A stretch of 34,844 nucleotides of DNA from JAPLDA01 sp043783155. GTDB taxonomy: Bacteria; Bacteroidota; Bacteroidia; AKYH767-A; 2013-40CM-41-45. The stretch spans positions 1 through 34,844 of the forward strand of contig JAYVZS010000053.1 of assembly GCA_043783155.1 (NCBI GenBank). Direction: 5' to 3'. The notes beneath the pieces are model-generated. The model was not told the DNA's origin and did not search any database. It was given only the letters and a program-made list of their open reading frames with translations. Numbering within the stretch: position 1 is the stretch's first letter; the number at the start of each line of letters is the position of its first letter. Made by a program: the position numbers and the translations under genes. This document shows positions 32,900-34,844 of this stretch, piece by piece.

Positions 32900-32945
32900 T
32901 TTCTTAGTGTCTAAGTGGTAAAAAAAAAATAACCACTAAGAAAAC
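32900..32945. repeat. Interspersed TTAGTG hairpin element, copy 3
   Basis: TTCTTAGTG (32901-32909) is perfectly complementary to CACTAAGAA (32935-32943). CTAAGTGGT and ACCACTAAG form an alternative stem with one mismatch around an A-rich loop. Related to 20506-20566 and 24375-24432. With the two preceding hairpins it fills the gap 32702-32978. Confidence 0.7.
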
Positions 32946-32978
32946 GAAGGTTCACTGAGAATTATTCGAAGTATAAAA

Positions 32979-33404
32979 TTACTTTTCTTCATTCAGCATC
33001 GCTTCCAACGCCAACCTGTACGACTCCAAACCAAATCCAGCAATCACACCTTTACAATTTTTCGCCATCAAAGAAACATGCCGGTAGTCTTCTCTTGCAT
33101 ATACATTCGAGATGTGAACTTCTATGACAGGAGTTTTGATGGCAGCAACAGCATCTGCAATGGCAACGGAAGTATGCGTATAGCCACCGGCATTTAAAAT
33201 GATTCCATCATAAATGAATCCAACCTCATGTAATTTATTGATGATCTCACCCTCAACATTGCTTTGATAATATTCCAGTTCGATCACTTCGAAAAGTTCC
33301 TTCAACTTTTGAAAATAACTTTCGAAATTCTGCTTTCCGTAAATGTCATTTTCTCTTGTCCCAAGCAGGTTGAGGTTCGGTCCGTTGATAATGATGATTT
33401 TCAT
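32979..33404 (-). CDS. aroQ: Type II 3-dehydroquinate dehydratase
   Basis: The ATG at 33404 gives a 141-residue protein that begins exactly at the conserved strand MKIIIINGPNLNLLGTRE; a longer frame reaching 33536 adds unrelated sequence and is rejected. Type II hallmarks are Arg17, catalytic Tyr22 in DIYGKQ, Asn71 in ILNAGGYTHTSVA, catalytic His97 in EVHISNV and Arg108 in REDYRH. The enzyme dehydrates 3-dehydroquinate to 3-dehydroshikimate in the shikimate pathway and is a soluble dodecamer in known examples. It is divergent from xerD, an arrangement I recall as common in Bacteroidota. Confidence 0.96.
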   Translation of the reverse strand: MKIIIINGPNLNLLGTRENDIYGKQNFESYFQKLKELFEVIELEYYQSNVEGEIINKLHEVGFIYDGIILNAGGYTHTSVAIADAVAAIKTPVIEVHISNVYAREDYRHVSLMAKNCKGVIAGFGLESYRLALEAMLNEEK

Positions 33405-33639
33405 TGGTGCAAAGAAACCATTTTTATCAGAAAGAAAAACAACAACAAGGACACGAGGATTCTTTTTGCCTTCGTTGTAAAAAAAATTTGAAAGAAGCGG
33501 AGAATGGGCGAGCGGGAGAATGAATCGTGTAATCACTCTCTAAAAAATAAATATAGAAAATGGGTGAGCGGAATATGGGTTCGATGGAATCTTTTTTAAT
33601 ATGAAACGAAAACACCGATAAAAACGTTCAACATCTTAC

Positions 33640-34539
33640 ATGACATGGAAAAGTTACATCACCGGATTTAAATCGTACCTGAAATTAGAGCGATCGCTGT
33701 CGGGGAATTCTGTGGAAGCTTACCTGCACGATGTAAGTTTGCTTGACCAATATCTGAACGTTTCAAAGATCCATGTGTCTCCTGCAGAAATTCAACTCAG
33801 GAATCTCCAGGATTTTATCAAGTGGATCAACGAACTTGGAATGAGTGCTACCAGTCAGGCACGTATCATATCCGGCATCAAAGGTTTTTTCAAATACCTG
33901 TTGATGGAAAATTTAATCGTTAACAATCCTTCTCAATTGCTTGAAACTCCAAGACTCGGAAGAAAATTACCGGATACATTAAGCATCGATGACATCAACC
34001 GTCTGATTGAAGCCATCGATCTCAGCAAACCGGAAGGAACACGAAACAAAGCCATCCTCGAAACCCTTTACAGTTGCGGCCTCCGAGTAAGCGAACTCGT
34101 AAACCTGAAAATATCAAACATGCATCTTGAAATTGGCTTCCTGAAAGTGACAGGTAAGGGCGACAAGGAAAGACTTGTTCCCATCGGCGGTGTAGCGACA
34201 AAACTTATTCGTCTTTATATTTCCGGAATCAGAAGTCACCTCACGGTGAAACCAGGCAGTGAAGATGTCGTCTTCTTAAACAGGCGCGGAAGTAAACTCA
34301 CTCGTGTTATGATTTTCACAATCATCAAACAGCTCGCGAAAAAAATCAACCTGAAGAAAAAAATCAGTCCGCATACTTTTCGACATTCTTTCGCCACACA
34401 TTTAATTGAAGGCGGAGCTGATCTTCGTGCCGTACAGGAAATGCTGGGACATGAATCGATCACGACCACAGAAATCTATACACATCTCGACCGCGATTAT
34501 TTAAGGCAGACGATTTTGGAGCATCATCCGCGAGGGTAA
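33640..34539 (+). CDS. xerD: Tyrosine recombinase XerD (chromosome dimer resolution)
   Basis: A 299-residue tyrosine recombinase. The N-terminal core-binding (SAM-like) domain covers about 1-95. The catalytic domain carries the full set: Arg149 in YSCGLRVSEL, Lys173 in GKGDKERLVPIG, His245 and Arg248 in SPHTFRHSFATHL, His271 in LGHESI, and nucleophile Tyr280 in TEIYTH. Length, continuous motifs and the housekeeping neighbour aroQ point to chromosomal XerD acting at dif with XerC, rather than an integrase of a mobile element. The ATG at 33640 is clear. XerD versus XerC is judged from overall similarity and the SLSGNSVEAYLHD N-terminus. Confidence 0.9.
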   Translation: MTWKSYITGFKSYLKLERSLSGNSVEAYLHDVSLLDQYLNVSKIHVSPAEIQLRNLQDFIKWINELGMSATSQARIISGIKGFFKYLLMENLIVNNPSQLLETPRLGRKLPDTLSIDDINRLIEAIDLSKPEGTRNKAILETLYSCGLRVSELVNLKISNMHLEIGFLKVTGKGDKERLVPIGGVATKLIRLYISGIRSHLTVKPGSEDVVFLNRRGSKLTRVMIFTIIKQLAKKINLKKKISPHTFRHSFATHLIEGGADLRAVQEMLGHESITTTEIYTHLDRDYLRQTILEHHPRG

Positions 34540-34544
34540 GCGAA

Positions 34545-34600
34545 GTAATAAGGAAGAATGAATAAGGAATAAATCGGGTATCGGGGCTTCTCGCTTCGAA
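34545..34600. repeat. Heptamer array after xerD
   Basis: Eight 7-base units in phase: GTAATAA- and GGAATAA-type units, then ATCGGGT, ATCGGGG and CTTCTCG-type units. The first 25 bases (34542 on) are nearly identical to the left arm of the first four-helix-bundle gene (10952 on). Confidence 0.85.
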
Positions 34601-34652
34601 GGGGTATTAGTTGTAAAATAATCGGAGACTTCCTTCGTGCTCTTGGTGCATG

Positions 34653-34757
34653 CTTTGCGAACTTTGCGGTAATGAATAAATTTTAACGCAAAGATCACAA
34701 AGAAATACTAGCATAAGGAATTCTTCCAACGAATTTCAAGCAGCTTCTAAGAAGCTG
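34653..34757. repeat. CTTTGCG inverted words and a small CAGCTTC hairpin
   Basis: CTTTGCG words near 34653 and at 34662-34668 face CGCAAAG (34687-34693), giving a 7-base stem. Further on CAGCTTC/GAAGCTG (34741-34757) forms a hairpin with a 3-base loop. No gene is visible from 34601 to the end of the window. Confidence 0.6.
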
Positions 34758-34844
34758 TCTAAAAATGGTTTCAAAGCAATACTTATCGAAAATTTCGCAG
34801 ATAAACACAGATGACAGATCTATAAATTTGTAAAAATTTATACG

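Noticed and set aside
32739..32921. 60-residue reading frame on the plus strand
   Set aside because: It is a translation of the CTTCGACTTCGCTCAG hairpin repeat and has no ordinary protein character.
33405..33536. N-terminal extension of AroQ
   Set aside because: The family starts exactly at MKIIIINGPN; the extra 44 residues have no family similarity.
33640..34539. Integrase of a mobile element
   Set aside because: Size, complete XerD motifs and the aroQ neighbour indicate the chromosomal recombinase; no attachment site repeats or phage genes were seen.

Overview
The window looks like a chromosomal segment of a Bacteroidota bacterium. The evidence is two secreted proteins with type IX secretion (T9SS) C-terminal domains (one type A, one type B), a small DUF4834 protein, promoters of the TTG-N19/20-TAnnTTTG kind, a serine-pathway cluster with a DUF1015 gene, and divergent aroQ/xerD. 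Base composition is A+T-rich and the code is standard. No rRNA, tRNA, CRISPR array, phage or classical insertion sequence was seen.

Layout. 1-408 is a GC-rich tandem repeat. 458-8010 (+) holds a polysaccharide flippase, two LamG-containing T9SS proteins and a family 2 glycosyltransferase. 7990-14282 (-) holds a YfhO-type membrane protein, a DUF4834 protein, a small four-helix-bundle (23S IVP/Avd-like) protein and carB. 14540-16047 has an alpha/beta hydrolase, a likely small RNA with its own promoter and terminator, and rpmH (L34, only 51 aa). 16336-20405 (+) is a serine-biosynthesis group: a class V aminotransferase, serA, a frameshifted second four-helix-bundle gene, and DUF1015. 20682-23430 is an active/inactive M16 peptidase pair. 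23685-25442 is a YggS-family gene and an EamA transporter. 25568-28496 (-) is a tight three-gene methyltransferase/glycosyltransferase operon. 28659-32701 (+) is a tandem pair of TMTC-like membrane/TPR proteins. The window ends with aroQ (-) and xerD (+).

The genes point to surface glycan and glycolipid assembly (flippase, GT2, YfhO, FkbM and other methyltransferases, methyltransferase-GT fusion, TMTC-like proteins), secreted surface proteins, and housekeeping metabolism (serine, carbamoyl phosphate, shikimate pathway).

The most unusual signal lies between the genes. Many intergenic regions carry degenerate tandem arrays with an exact 7-base period. The 7-base word differs from locus to locus, and several loci hold a word and its reverse complement, so they can fold back on themselves. 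Two arrays lie inside reading frames (the GT2 gene and yggS). Both free-standing four-helix-bundle genes sit between arrays of complementary words, which resembles the architecture of 23S rRNA intervening sequences. This is my leading candidate for an undescribed element. All function calls come from reading motifs; no database search was run.
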